Of a stretch of 64,000 bases of DNA, positions 35,681-45,043 are shown one piece after another. This DNA comes from Streptococcus porci DSM 23759 (GTDB lineage: Bacteria; Bacillota; Bacilli; Lactobacillales; Streptococcaceae). The translations under genes and the position numbers were made by a program. Position 1 is the first letter of the stretch. Each line of letters starts with the position of its first letter. Location: contig NZ_KE384090.1 in the NCBI RefSeq assembly GCF_000423765.1, forward strand, positions 1 through 64,000, read 5' to 3'. Under the pieces are notes generated by a model. That model had not been told where the DNA came from. It ran no database searches and was given only the letters and a program-made list of their open reading frames with translations.

Positions 35681-37022
35681 GATTGCTCACCACCTGACGT
35701 CTAACTGCTAATTCTTCAGCGATGCGCTTGGTTTCAGCTTCGGTTAATCTGTATTTTTTGATGAAATAGCCCAGCGACACGACAAAGCCTAAGATTGGAA
35801 CAACTGTCATCAGAACCCGCAAACCCAATAAGGTTTCAGGGGCTTGCTGTGCGCTATTGACATCAAGTCCTATCAGGTCAATCCCAATACCAGAAATCAA
35901 TACGCTGATAGCGCTAGCCAATTTAACCACAAAAGTCTGCATAGAAAAGATGATACTCTCATTGCGCTGACCCGTTTTCCATTCACCATAATCAACGGTA
36001 TCCGCAAGAAAAATAGTCGTCAACACGGTCACTAAACCAAAACCAATATAGATGATAAAAGCAGAAAGGCCCAGATATATGATAGAGGTTTGGTTGAGGG
36101 TTGCCAAGGCAAAGAGCATAACATAACCCAAGATGGTGAGACCGATACCGCCAATTAGAACCTGCTTAGTTGACTAACGCTTACGCAGAACTGGAAAACT
36201 CATCATACTCAACATTTGCCCAATACCACCAATAATGCCAAAGAGACCAAAAATCTCACTGTTTCCAATATCGTATTTGAAGAAGTAGAGTGCTAGCTGA
36301 GTTGTCAGGTAAATCGAAGAGTTAAACAGGATAATACTAAGCACAACCAGAATAGCTTGGTCGTTTGAAAGCAATGCTTTTAACATCTCTTTCAAGGTCG
36401 GAGTCTCCCCCTGAATAGCCTTACTCTCCTTGATACCCGTAACGCAAATGGTCTCAAAAACGACAAAAATCAAGGCAATCATAGCAGCTAATATGGCAAA
36501 CCCTTGGCGTTCGCTCTTGCCCAGATGCGTAACCAAAAGCATGGTCAAAGCCGTCGGAATAGCAAAGCCAATGCTTGCGCTAGTGCGTCCAACCACCGTC
36601 AAATTTTCCCGCTCTGAACCTGGTTCAGTTAGGGCTGGAATCATGCTCCAAAAGGGAATATCCATCATGGTGTAAGAAACACCCCAGAGTACATAGGCTA
36701 AGCTAGCGTAAATCAGCATGGAGGTCCCTGATAGAGATTCTGGCATGGCAAACATACCGTAGAGAATCAGAGCATTAAGCAAAGTACCTGAAAAAATCCA
36801 AGGTCTGAACTTCCCAAATTTGGTATTGGTCTTTTCAACGATGACTCCCATAATAGGGTCATTAAAAGCATCAAATACGCGCGCTAACATCATCATGATA
36901 CCGGTAAATGTCCCACTAATGCCTAAAATCGTATTGTAATAATAGAGAATAAAACCTGAGACCAGAGCATAAACCATGTCCTTTCCCAGAGCGCCAATTC
37001 CAAAAGCTAATTTTTTATTCAT
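35673..37022 (-). pseudogene. GPH-family sugar:cation symporter, interrupted by one in-frame TAG
   Basis: The gene encodes a glycoside-pentoside-hexuronide symporter of about 449 codons with 12 membrane helices: start MNKKLAFGIGALGKDMVYAL, the motif DAFNDPIMG and KFGKFRPWIF. The frame is broken by a single TAG at 36174-36176 (VLRKR, stop, STKQVLIGGIG), after which the same frame continues to the natural stop at 35673. No frameshift is needed, so a single base change explains it. The two halves would contain about 282 and 166 residues; neither alone should transport. It is flanked by tight overlaps with the GH2 and GH36 genes. Sequence error or stop read-through are alternatives. Confidence 0.85.
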
Positions 37023-39426
37023 TTTCTTTACCACCTTCACATGTAAAGTTTATTTGAACATCTTCTGCCCCTGCCATGCTGATTGTCAGTTGAGCCGACC
37101 CTTTTTGACCGATTGTTTTGATATAGGTGCCGGCCATACCACCGACAAGAGGAGCATGCTCTGGACCAATTAAGTCTGCTTGACCGTCGAGCTTGAAGGT
37201 CAGGCTACGGTTGAGATAAGGCAAAGTATTGCCGTTTTGGTCGATTGCGCGGATACGGATGGTCGCCATATCCCAAGTGTCTTCCTCGCACAGGTCCACA
37301 TGGTCTACTTTGACCTCAAGCGACACCTTTTGGACAGGTTCTTTGATTGTTTCTGCCACTTTTTCCCCATCTTTCCAAGCTTCAAAACGCCATTGAGTCG
37401 CCTTTTCTCCCCAACTAGCTACGTACTTCCCAAACCAGCGCTCTGCTTTTTCCCGAGTGACCCCATAAAAAGCGATGAGTTGTGCCATCGTCGGATAGAG
37501 AGACAAAGGCAGAGCTTCTGGACCGTACTTAGCAATGGCCAGTAGGCATTTTTTCACCTTTTCAGAAACCTTCGGCGAAAGATTTTCCTCTTCCACCAAT
37601 AAATCCCCGATGATATCATCAATCAGAACCGGCGCTTTTCCCAGAGCTGAGTAAGCCTTATCTGCCACATAGGACTTGACGAATTTTTGATTTTTATAGA
37701 GCCTGATTTCATCAGCATTGGTAAAGGCGTAAATATCCCCCAAGAAGCCCGCTGGGTGTTCACCAATGTCCATGGATGAACTGATAGCAAGCACGGGTTT
37801 TTCGCACCCCTGAGCTGCATAGACACTAGCAGCTAGCTTGTGATTGCGGTACATGTCCAAAACCCCGTGGTGACAAATACGGTCGCCACTGCCAAAATCC
37901 TGATGAGTATGGTAGTCAAAAAGACACCAACCAAAACTTCCAGCAATATCATCTTCATCTGCCACATCGTTTAAAACTCTGGCATGGCGCAAAGCTTGTT
38001 CCAGACGTTTTCTCTCCCAATCATAAGACTTGGTCGGAAACATGTGTCCGTTGTACTCCGAAATTAGGTAACCCTTTTGCGGATTGGATGTGACCTTATC
38101 TTTTGCTTCACACCCCTTATTACTTCCATTATGGAAGAAGTCATTATAGGTGTAAACATCTTCTAGCAAGTGACTCCTTTTAAAGTTGCGGACTCCGCCT
38201 GTTGGACGACTTGGGTCCAAAGCATGCGCAAGGGCATTGGTTTCTCTGTAAAAGTTGTCATCGTCAGGACTTTCATTGATTCGGACACCCCAGAGGAAGA
38301 TGCTCGGGTGATTGCGATACTGCTCTACCATCTCACGCACTTTTTGCAGGGCAACCTTTTTCCACTCCTCATCTCCAATATATTGCCAGCCCGGCATTTC
38401 TGTGAAGACCAGTAAGCCAATCTCATCACATCGATTCAAGAAATCATGGCTCTGCGGATAATGGCTAGTCCGAACCGCATTGCACCCTAGCTCAAACTTG
38501 AGAATGTCTGCATCCAACACCTGACCTGCTTTTGGAACCGCATAACCCATATAGGGCCAAGACTGATGGCGATTCAAACCACGCAATTTGATTTTTTCAC
38601 CATTAAGAAAAAAGCCGTCAGACGTAAAAGCAAGACTCCTAAAACCAAATCTCACTGTATGTTCATCAAGCTTCTGATGATCTTTCATCAACTCTAAATG
38701 GAGTTGGTAAAGAGTCGGATTTTCCAAGGTCCAAAGTTCAACTTCTGGTAGCTCCAAAGTAAGTTCAGCCACAAAAGGACGCTTGTCAATAACCGCCACT
38801 AGGTTATCTGACCCATCACCTATCCAACCTTGAATTTCAGCGTCATCAGCCTCTCGCCCCTTGAGCTGAAGGTGAAGTTTCTTATCGCCAGTCGCATTGA
38901 CAAAAACATCTTCAAAATAAGACCTTTCCTTAATAGCCAAAGTCACCCCACGGTAAAGTCCCCCGTACGTGAGGTAGTCAACCGCCTTGCCAAAGGGTGG
39001 GACATTGACCGTCTCACGGCTATCCAGTTTGACCAGCAGACTATTTTTTTGCCCCAATCGCAGAGCAGGAGACAGGTCAACTGTAAAGGCCGTATAACCG
39101 TTGGCATGTTTGGCTAGAAATTGTCCGTTGAGATAGACCTCGGCCACATGAGCTGCGGCTCCAAAAGTCAGCAAAATTTCTTTACCCGTCCAGTCTAAAG
39201 GTGCCTCAATCAAGCGCCAATAACAAGATAGCATCTGATAATCCAGTTCATTGCAGTAATTACTAGGTAATTCTTTGACAGTATGAGGAAGCCTCACCTG
39301 AGTAAAATGATTCTCTTCCAAAAGCTGAACTAGAGCTTCATCGGTCAAGTCAGTCCCTTTCCAGCTCAACCAATTCTCATCAAACTGCTCTGAAAAATAC
39401 CAGCCATCATTATATGCTTTAGCCAT
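37015..39426 (-). CDS. Glycoside hydrolase family 2 (beta-galactosidase or beta-glucuronidase)
   Basis: An 803-residue enzyme hydrolysing a beta-linked terminal sugar. Order: sugar-binding domain (CYWRLIEAPLDW, residues about 70-190), immunoglobulin-like domain, TIM barrel with NAVRTSHYPQ and the acid/base glutamate in WGVRINESPDDD, and the nucleophile glutamate in YLISEYNGH. About 200 extra C-terminal residues follow with two beta domains, as in longer GH2 members. The catalytic asparagine-glutamate pair is present. Whether galactose or glucuronate is the substrate cannot be decided here; the neighbouring alpha-galactosidase favours galactosides. ATG 39426 follows AAGGAGGAG and overlaps the TetR gene by 8 nt. 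Confidence 0.85.
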   Translation of the reverse strand: MAKAYNDGWYFSEQFDENWLSWKGTDLTDEALVQLLEENHFTQVRLPHTVKELPSNYCNELDYQMLSCYWRLIEAPLDWTGKEILLTFGAAAHVAEVYLNGQFLAKHANGYTAFTVDLSPALRLGQKNSLLVKLDSRETVNVPPFGKAVDYLTYGGLYRGVTLAIKERSYFEDVFVNATGDKKLHLQLKGREADDAEIQGWIGDGSDNLVAVIDKRPFVAELTLELPEVELWTLENPTLYQLHLELMKDHQKLDEHTVRFGFRSLAFTSDGFFLNGEKIKLRGLNRHQSWPYMGYAVPKAGQVLDADILKFELGCNAVRTSHYPQSHDFLNRCDEIGLLVFTEMPGWQYIGDEEWKKVALQKVREMVEQYRNHPSIFLWGVRINESPDDDNFYRETNALAHALDPSRPTGGVRNFKRSHLLEDVYTYNDFFHNGSNKGCEAKDKVTSNPQKGYLISEYNGHMFPTKSYDWERKRLEQALRHARVLNDVADEDDIAGSFGWCLFDYHTHQDFGSGDRICHHGVLDMYRNHKLAASVYAAQGCEKPVLAISSSMDIGEHPAGFLGDIYAFTNADEIRLYKNQKFVKSYVADKAYSALGKAPVLIDDIIGDLLVEEENLSPKVSEKVKKCLLAIAKYGPEALPLSLYPTMAQLIAFYGVTREKAERWFGKYVASWGEKATQWRFEAWKDGEKVAETIKEPVQKVSLEVKVDHVDLCEEDTWDMATIRIRAIDQNGNTLPYLNRSLTFKLDGQADLIGPEHAPLVGGMAGTYIKTIGQKGSAQLTISMAGAEDVQINFTCEGGKENE

Positions 39427-40009
39427 TTTCTCCTCCTTGCATAGCTTTTTTGCCATTTGTAATTCCATATAAAATAATATCCATCATACCCTCCAAAGCC
39501 TCTACATAAGCAATTCCATGCTGGCTCAGAATATCAGAGGTCAGGAAATGCTCGATACTAGCCTCAATCATAGCCTTGAGAAGTATAAGGTTTGTTTCCC
39601 TTATCACTCCGAGCTGAACAGCTTCTTGGTAGAGGGCCAAGGTGCTCTCCCAGTCTGATTCCAAAGCTTCCTGCACTTGATGGTAGATTTTGGGATACTT
39701 ATCAGCCAGCTCACTCATCCGTTGCCAATTCAACGTTTTATAAGAATCAGGTAAGACAATCGTCAAAGCTTTAATTTTTTGAAGAGTATCTAGGGAATCG
39801 TCGTCCAAAATCTTTTTTTCAGCTTCCTTAATGGTCGCAAAACTATTGTCAACAACCTCTGTCAGCAAAGCCTCCTTGCTCTCAAACAGCTGGTAGAGGG
39901 TTTTCTTACTCATTCCCAGCTGTTTGGCCAATTCACTCATAGTAAACTTCAGGCCCCTCTCAGACATAATCAGCAAGGTTTGCTCCAAACATTGTTTTTT
40001 TAGCTCCAT
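39419..40009 (-). CDS. TetR-family regulator of the glycosidase operon
   Basis: A 196-residue regulator with an N-terminal helix-turn-helix (LKFTMSELAKQLGMSKKTLY, then QLFESKEALL) and a helical ligand domain of about 140 residues. It is the first gene of the operon and is translationally coupled to the GH2 gene. It probably represses the operon until a sugar or sugar phosphate binds; this is inferred from position and from the palindrome in its own leader. ATG 40009 is chosen because AAGGAGAGG lies before it. Confidence 0.85.
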   Translation of the reverse strand: MELKKQCLEQTLLIMSERGLKFTMSELAKQLGMSKKTLYQLFESKEALLTEVVDNSFATIKEAEKKILDDDSLDTLQKIKALTIVLPDSYKTLNWQRMSELADKYPKIYHQVQEALESDWESTLALYQEAVQLGVIRETNLILLKAMIEASIEHFLTSDILSQHGIAYVEALEGMMDIILYGITNGKKAMQGGENG

Positions 40010-40029
40010 AATCCCTCTCCTTGATATCA

Positions 40030-40057
40030 GGAAACCCATTTTTAACTTCGGGTTTCC
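40030..40057 (-). promoter_or_regulatory. Likely operator of the TetR regulator
   Basis: Perfect inverted repeat GGAAACCC and GGGTTTCC with a 12-bp centre, located between a TGGTAAACT -10-like element (about 40068-40076) and the ribosome site of the TetR gene. Confidence 0.55.
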
Positions 40058-40082
40058 AATTCGACCTTAGTTTACCATTTTT

Positions 40083-40096
40083 TGATAGCGTTTTCA
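40083..40096 (-). promoter_or_regulatory. CcpA-binding cre site
   Basis: TGAAAACGCTATCA matches the cre consensus TGWAANCGNTNWCA at every position. It lies just upstream of the -10 of the sugar operon, so catabolite repression is expected. Confidence 0.75.
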
Positions 40097-40107
40097 AGAT
40101 ATTTTAT

Positions 40108-40140
40108 AAAAAAAGACAAACTCCAAAATAGAAGTTTGCC
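40108..40140 (-). terminator. Terminator of the ABC exporter operon
   Basis: GGCAAACT and AGTTTGTC form a stem on the minus strand followed by a run of T, right after the permease stop codon. Confidence 0.75.
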
Positions 40141-40143
40141 TCA

Positions 40144-41784
40144 CTATGCTCTTAATCTAAAGGTTTTGGGGGCAAAGCGGAGCACCGCCAGAAAGCCTAT
40201 CAGGATAAAGAGAAAAAGTCCTATCAAGATTCCAATTACGCCTGCTACAGAAATGTGTTTTGCCAGACGGAAGATTTGAAAGCCCCCGTAACCGACAACA
40301 CCCGCCATAATATTATAAAGTTTACTCTTAGACTTCATACCATCGTTAAAAGGCTGCAAAAGGAAGTAGAAATAGAGAAAATACAAACTGAAAAATGTCA
40401 CCGACAAAATCTGTCCTAAAACAATCATGAAAAGGCCTGCTATTTTCCAATCAAAAAAAGACACATAAAGAAGACTATAAATGAGGTTAAGGAGCAAAAA
40501 AATCGGAGCATTGTGTTGCAGGGAGCGCTTAAAACGCTCCTTCAAAGTAGCTAAGATCACGTCTCGCCTGCGGTAATAATGGTACTTGAGTAGGGGCCGA
40601 TCCAAATGGTAAAAGCAGAATTTCATATAAGTCTCGCCCACATAAAGCAGGTAACCCACCATGACCGTCACAAACAAGCTCTGCCAAAAAACCTTGTCAT
40701 CACTGATAAGAGGTTGTCTGTTACCAGAAAAGTATCTAATTCCCAATATCACTGCACCAATACCAGTAATAATAAGCAAACGCCACCTAATTTCTTTATT
40801 CAAATGCCTGCCCAGACGCTTGGTAAAAATGGCATTCAGGTAGGCAACCCCCTCCAAATTTCCAGATATCACCGTCTGATCATCAACATCAAAATCTTTC
40901 TCCTTGACCTCAACTGCTACTGTCTCAATATTATCTAAGGCCGTCGCTGCTTCTTTTAGAGCACCATGGGTTAAGAGGCTACGTACCAAAACATCTAACT
41001 TAGACTGTTTTTGTAAATACCGATAGGCTAGAAGCCAAATAACAAGACCCGCAAAACCCACTGGTAGGCTCATAACCAACTGAGGAGAAAAAGCTTCTCC
41101 AAGAAACACCAAGGCTGTACCAATCGCAAAAGCAGGGAAGAAGGCGATAATTCCCACTCTATTAAGGAACTTCTCGGTCCTATCTCTATCCCTAAAATAT
41201 AGTGGTAGGCTCAGCATTTTTATCCCAAGACGCAAACCAGCCAGAAAAAGAGCAAAGGCCAGTCCCCACCAAAAAGGACGGGAGATGAAAACAAAGTAAA
41301 GACCAAAAACAAGTCCTTTAGCCAGCAAACCACGGGCAAAATCCAAGGCCTCCTTCGCAAGCAGATAGTCCTTAGGTGAAATCCTAAAAATGCGCACTGC
41401 TTGACTGGCCTCAATATCCGACTTGTCGATGACCTTCATGTGAAAAATCGTAGCAAGTAGCACCGAAAAAGTAAACATAAGGGTCAATGACAGGTGGTTC
41501 GCTGATGCTTCTTTTAGAGCGAAATACTCAGGCAAGATTTTATGCAAGACAAAGCCAGCACCAGCACAAAAAAGGACATAAAAGATTGTTCCTCCAAAAA
41601 CATAAAACGGCAGGTAGAACCCTTTGAGGACCAGCATGATGATTTTAACCTCATCAGCCCGATACCAACGATTAGGAATTTTCTTACCCAAAAGAGGAAT
41701 TTTTTGCAGAAAATGAACAAAGGAATTGTATTTTTTTGCATTTTCCACTTGCAAAAGCACCCGAATAATCCGATTAAGATTCAT
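40144..41784 (-). CDS. ABC-2 type transporter permease
   Basis: A 546-residue membrane protein with about 10-12 helices in two blocks (first 260 and last 190 residues). Between them lies a cytoplasmic stretch of about 100 residues (LLTHGALKEAATALDNIETV onward). It has no binding protein or TMD-NBD fusion, so with the adjacent ATPase it forms an exporter of unknown cargo. ATG 41784 is preferred over a longer frame since GGGAGGT precedes it; it overlaps the ATPase stop by 11 nt. It is larger than EcsB, which it resembles in context. Confidence 0.75.
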   Translation of the reverse strand: MNLNRIIRVLLQVENAKKYNSFVHFLQKIPLLGKKIPNRWYRADEVKIIMLVLKGFYLPFYVFGGTIFYVLFCAGAGFVLHKILPEYFALKEASANHLSLTLMFTFSVLLATIFHMKVIDKSDIEASQAVRIFRISPKDYLLAKEALDFARGLLAKGLVFGLYFVFISRPFWWGLAFALFLAGLRLGIKMLSLPLYFRDRDRTEKFLNRVGIIAFFPAFAIGTALVFLGEAFSPQLVMSLPVGFAGLVIWLLAYRYLQKQSKLDVLVRSLLTHGALKEAATALDNIETVAVEVKEKDFDVDDQTVISGNLEGVAYLNAIFTKRLGRHLNKEIRWRLLIITGIGAVILGIRYFSGNRQPLISDDKVFWQSLFVTVMVGYLLYVGETYMKFCFYHLDRPLLKYHYYRRRDVILATLKERFKRSLQHNAPIFLLLNLIYSLLYVSFFDWKIAGLFMIVLGQILSVTFFSLYFLYFYFLLQPFNDGMKSKSKLYNIMAGVVGYGGFQIFRLAKHISVAGVIGILIGLFLFILIGFLAVLRFAPKTFRLRA

Positions 41785-42475
41785 GATGACCTCCCTGAAG
41801 AGCTTCCAGAACCTTATCCTCGAACTGCTCATGCTTTCTATCAATATCAAGCGCCGTCAAAACACCATTTTCTAGCACTGCTACTTGATCGCACAAATCT
41901 TCAGCCAAGGCCATGATGTGAGTGGACAAAATCAAAATATGCTGATCCTTTAGAGCCATCAAAAAGCGCTTAATAGCAATACTTGAAACCACATCTACCG
42001 CCGTCAGAGGTTCATCCAAGAGAATAACTTTGGGTTTTGAGATAAAAATGCAGAGCAGAGACAACTTACTCTTCATCCCATCAGAATAGCCCTTAATAAT
42101 CCGATGCCTGTCCTCCTGGCTAATCTCCATAAAATCCAAATAATCATCCACAGACTTATCTGCTGTCACAAGATGTAAATCCATGTAAAACTTAATAAAT
42201 TCATAGCCAGTTAAAAATTCAGGTAAGTAATTCTCCGAGAAGACCATACCAATGTCTTCACTCGTTAGCTCACGCTCTACTCCATTTTCACATAAGAAAA
42301 TCTCTCCAGTATCTGCGGGAAATTCACCATATAAGATGTTAAACAGCGTCGTTTTACCAGCTCCATTTCGCCCTAGTAGTCCCGTAATCTGACCTGATGA
42401 AAAGGTATAAGAGGCACCACGTAGGACTTCCTTCTCCTGAAAGTTCTTTTGAATATCACGCAAAATCAATTCCAT
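41774..42475 (-). CDS. ABC transporter ATP-binding protein
   Basis: A 233-residue ATPase: Walker A GLLGRNGAGKTTLFNILYG (about residue 32), signature IIKGYSDGMKSKLSLLC (a variant with YSDGMKSKL in place of LSGGQ), Walker B VILLDEPLTAVD, and switch histidine in ILSTHIM. The substituted signature is common among EcsA/NatA-like exporters that control processes rather than pump drugs. It is cotranscribed with the overlapping permease gene. Substrate unknown. Confidence 0.85.
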   Translation of the reverse strand: MELILRDIQKNFQEKEVLRGASYTFSSGQITGLLGRNGAGKTTLFNILYGEFPADTGEIFLCENGVERELTSEDIGMVFSENYLPEFLTGYEFIKFYMDLHLVTADKSVDDYLDFMEISQEDRHRIIKGYSDGMKSKLSLLCIFISKPKVILLDEPLTAVDVVSSIAIKRFLMALKDQHILILSTHIMALAEDLCDQVAVLENGVLTALDIDRKHEQFEDKVLEALQGGHHES

Positions 42476-42522
42476 AAAATCACCTCAGATAACGTTTTCT
42501 TCATTGTATCAGAATTAGCATA

Positions 42523-42552
42523 CAAAAACAAGGCTGAGCATCTCAGTCTTGT
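42523..42552 (-). terminator. Terminator overlapping the end of coaE
   Basis: ACAAGACTGAG and CTCAGCCTTGT form an 11-bp stem with one mismatch, followed by TTTTTG on the minus strand. The coaE stop codon lies inside the ascending arm. Confidence 0.8.
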
Positions 42553-43139
42553 TCCATTTCTATCACCAATTGTTTAATCTGAGATTTGAGCGTTTCGAGG
42601 TCTCCTGTGTTTTCAAGTACCAAATCAGCTAAAGCTCTCTTTTCCTCCAGAGGCATTTGTCGGGAAATGCGGAGCTGAGCTTCTTCTTTAGTTAATTGAT
42701 TACGTGCCATCAGCCGCTGAATCTGTGTCTCCCTATCCACATAAATCAGCCAAACCTGATTGCACCAGTCTTCGTAACCCAGCTCGTAAAGTAACGGAAG
42801 GTCCAGAAAAACAAGCTCATTGTCCTGCAAAGCTCGATCGCGACGTTTTGCTAACTCTTTTCTGATAATAGGATTTTGAAGATTAGCTGACTTGGCAAGC
42901 TTTTCATTTGAGCCAAAAAGCAGAGCTGCCAGTTTTTTTCTGTCCAACTCCCCATCTGCCTGTAAAATCTCTGTCCCCAACCAGCCTACTAAAGCCTGGT
43001 AAAGAGCTCCGCCTTTTTTCTGTAAATCGTGAACAACCTCATCGGCATCAATAACGATCTGTCCCAGTTCACGCAGGTAACTTGACACCGTCGATTTTCC
43101 CGAGGCAATACCACCCGTAATACCAATTATTTTAGTCAT
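42543..43139 (-). CDS. coaE: Dephospho-CoA kinase
   Basis: A 198-residue kinase catalysing the last step of coenzyme A synthesis. Walker A is [17 protein letters not shown] at the N-terminus, the CoA-binding region includes [11 protein letters not shown], and the lid is [20 protein letters not shown] with SRQMP. ATG 43139 (MTKIIGI) is chosen; the longer frame would be within mutM. It overlaps the mutM stop by 4 nt, and the mutM-coaE pairing is standard in streptococci. Confidence 0.95.
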   Translation of the reverse strand: MTKIIGITGGIASGKSTVSSYLRELGQIVIDADEVVHDLQKKGGALYQALVGWLGTEILQADGELDRKKLAALLFGSNEKLAKSANLQNPIIRKELAKRRDRALQDNELVFLDLPLLYELGYEDWCNQVWLIYVDRETQIQRLMARNQLTKEEAQLRISRQMPLEEKRALADLVLENTGDLETLKSQIKQLVIEMEQD

Positions 43140-43957
43140 CTTCTTTGACAGCCTGGACAAAAATGCGTCCCGCGTCCTCCTACTTTGATTTTCTGAATTT
43201 CTGCTCCACAACGCGGACAAGGCTCACCTGTTCTACCATAAACCTGCAAGTATTCCTGCATGGTTCCATCTTCACCCAGAGCATTTTTATAAGTACGGAT
43301 AGTCGAGCCCCCTTTGTCAATTCCCAGCTGCAAAATACGGATGGTCTCGTCGTGCAGTCGCTTAATTTCAGCTTTTTTGAGACTGTCAGCCAATCGTTCC
43401 GGATAGACCTTGGCTGCCCAAAGCACCTCGTCCACATAGATATTACCCAGACCAGCAACAAGCCTTTGCTCTAAGAGCAGCGGTTTGATTGGCTTATGAG
43501 AAGACAAGACAGCTCGCTCAAAAGGCGCCAGTTTAAAGTCTTTTTTGCTTGGCTCAGGTCCTATTTTCTTTTTGATAAAATAAGCCTCTTCTTCTGATTT
43601 TGCCAGCAGTTCAAAGGTTCCAAACTTACGGACATCCTGATAAACCAAGGTCGAGCCATCAACTAAGTGAAAGAAGAGATGAAAGTGCTTATTGTCAGGC
43701 ACTTGTTCAGGAAAGAGCAGATACTTGCCTTCCATTCGCAAATGAGAAATCAGCACTTGAGCGCCTAAATCAAAAATCAAATATTTCCCACGACGACGCA
43801 TGGCTTTAATTTCCTGTCCTAAAAGATCAAGCTTGAAGATTTCCAAGTCCGTCTTAACCATCTTGGGCACACGTACCTCAACAGCGACAATCGTTTTACC
43901 GACAACTAGCCGTTCTAAGCCGCGCCTGACTGTTTCAACTTCTGGTAATTCAGGCAT
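43136..43957 (-). CDS. mutM: Formamidopyrimidine-DNA glycosylase
   Basis: A 273-residue bifunctional glycosylase/AP lyase that removes 8-oxoguanine. The catalytic N-terminal proline and glutamate are in [15 protein letters not shown], the helix-two-turn-helix contains [20 protein letters not shown], and the C-terminal zinc finger is [17 protein letters not shown] with CPGC. All functional residues are present. It starts an operon with coaE. Confidence 0.97.
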   Translation of the reverse strand: MPELPEVETVRRGLERLVVGKTIVAVEVRVPKMVKTDLEIFKLDLLGQEIKAMRRRGKYLIFDLGAQVLISHLRMEGKYLLFPEQVPDNKHFHLFFHLVDGSTLVYQDVRKFGTFELLAKSEEEAYFIKKKIGPEPSKKDFKLAPFERAVLSSHKPIKPLLLEQRLVAGLGNIYVDEVLWAAKVYPERLADSLKKAEIKRLHDETIRILQLGIDKGGSTIRTYKNALGEDGTMQEYLQVYGRTGEPCPRCGAEIQKIKVGGRGTHFCPGCQRR

Positions 43958-44006
43958 AATTTCTCCTTCCCGTTTTTATCAAGAAAGCTGAGCCACAGCC
44001 CAGCCT

Positions 44007-44483
44007 TTAATGCCCCATGGCAAAGCTATTTGTAAAATACTCTTCTAACATGAGACGATGCTTATCTGACACACTTTCCAGCTCTGCTATTTCTTCTTTA
44101 GAGAAAAAACGTAGACGAAGGGTTTCCTCATTGTGAAAATCAGAAATATCAAAGTCCTCCAGTGCCTTGAACTCATATATCATGACAATAGTCTGCACCT
44201 TGTCGCCATTGGGATAGATTTCCTCAAAATTGCTGTAAACATTGAGAAAACGCACCGCTTCCACCTGGATACCCGTTTCTTCAAAGAATTCACGCTTGGC
44301 TGTGTCAAGTGTTGACTCACCCAGCTCCATGGAACCGCCTGGAATGGCCCAGGTCTTTTTATCACCGCGTAGCTGCAGGAGCACACGCCCCTCATCATCT
44401 GACAAAATACCACCCGCAAAAGTCAACAAAACCTTATCATGCCCGACTTTTGAGCGGATGTAGGAAATGTAGTCTTGGTTCAT
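44007..44483 (-). CDS. Nudix hydrolase
   Basis: A 158-residue pyrophosphohydrolase. The Nudix box is complete: GSMELGE, STLDTAK, then REFFEETGI, which provides the metal-binding glutamates. Flanking strands (KTWAIPGG and FLNVYSNFEEIYPNGDKVQT) fit ADP-ribose or (d)NTP hydrolases, but the substrate cannot be told. The start overlaps the stop of the HD-domain gene upstream (ATGA), so the two are coexpressed, perhaps in nucleotide housekeeping. Confidence 0.85.
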   Translation of the reverse strand: MNQDYISYIRSKVGHDKVLLTFAGGILSDDEGRVLLQLRGDKKTWAIPGGSMELGESTLDTAKREFFEETGIQVEAVRFLNVYSNFEEIYPNGDKVQTIVMIYEFKALEDFDISDFHNEETLRLRFFSKEEIAELESVSDKHRLMLEEYFTNSFAMGH

Positions 44484-45019
44484 TTGATTTCTCCCAAAAT
44501 TCCTTTACAACGTTCTTGGAACGCTTGATACATAGGATCGTTGTGCAATAAGTCAGCAAACATATCCTGAAAAAGTTGATATTTGTATTGCAAATAACTG
44601 TGTGTGTTAAAATCGTTCACATAATTCACAAAAGGTAAATTGCAGTACAAATCTGCTGTCTTAATCAGCGCATCAGATTTTCCAAAAGTTCTAATGCGGT
44701 TGAAGTGCTCTTGAGTTTGCTCTCTTTTATCCTCAATCTTTGGATCAAAAGAGAGCGCTGACACCAAATCCGATATTTCCTTTCCAAAACCAGCTTCAAT
44801 CTCTTTTTTGGTCACATCACTATCTTCTATCAAATCATGTAAAACTGCAGCAATAACTATGTTTCTAGAATAGTTTAACTCATAAAGTGTTGTTGCTACC
44901 ATAATACTGTGCGTGACAACTGGCTTCGGATTATGTCCAGATTTTGACATATTTTCTGCCAGAAAAATAAACGCCTTGTCCATCTCCCTCTCAAGATTGA
45001 TGTCATGATGTTGGTACAT
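44480..45019 (-). CDS. HD-domain phosphohydrolase, Mesh1/SpoT-hydrolase-like
   Basis: A 179-residue all-helical protein with the HD-hydrolase metal ligands in order: H in THSIMVATTLYE, the HD pair in VLHDLIEDSDVT with the ED motif used by SpoT/Mesh1 alarmone hydrolases, and a late aspartate in IKTADLYCNL. The HDxxED arrangement favours a (p)ppGpp or nucleotide 3'-pyrophosphate hydrolase, but the typical RelA-hydrolase RYK motif is not clear, so the specificity is uncertain. It lies between era and the Nudix gene on the same strand. Confidence 0.75.
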   Translation of the reverse strand: MYQHHDINLEREMDKAFIFLAENMSKSGHNPKPVVTHSIMVATTLYELNYSRNIVIAAVLHDLIEDSDVTKKEIEAGFGKEISDLVSALSFDPKIEDKREQTQEHFNRIRTFGKSDALIKTADLYCNLPFVNYVNDFNTHSYLQYKYQLFQDMFADLLHNDPMYQAFQERCKGILGEIK

Positions 45020-45043
45020 GAACTCCTCCGATTAAATGAATTC

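Noticed and set aside
43140..43220. N-terminal extension of CoaE
   Set aside because: It lies within mutM in another frame; the Walker A of CoaE always starts within a few residues of the N-terminus.
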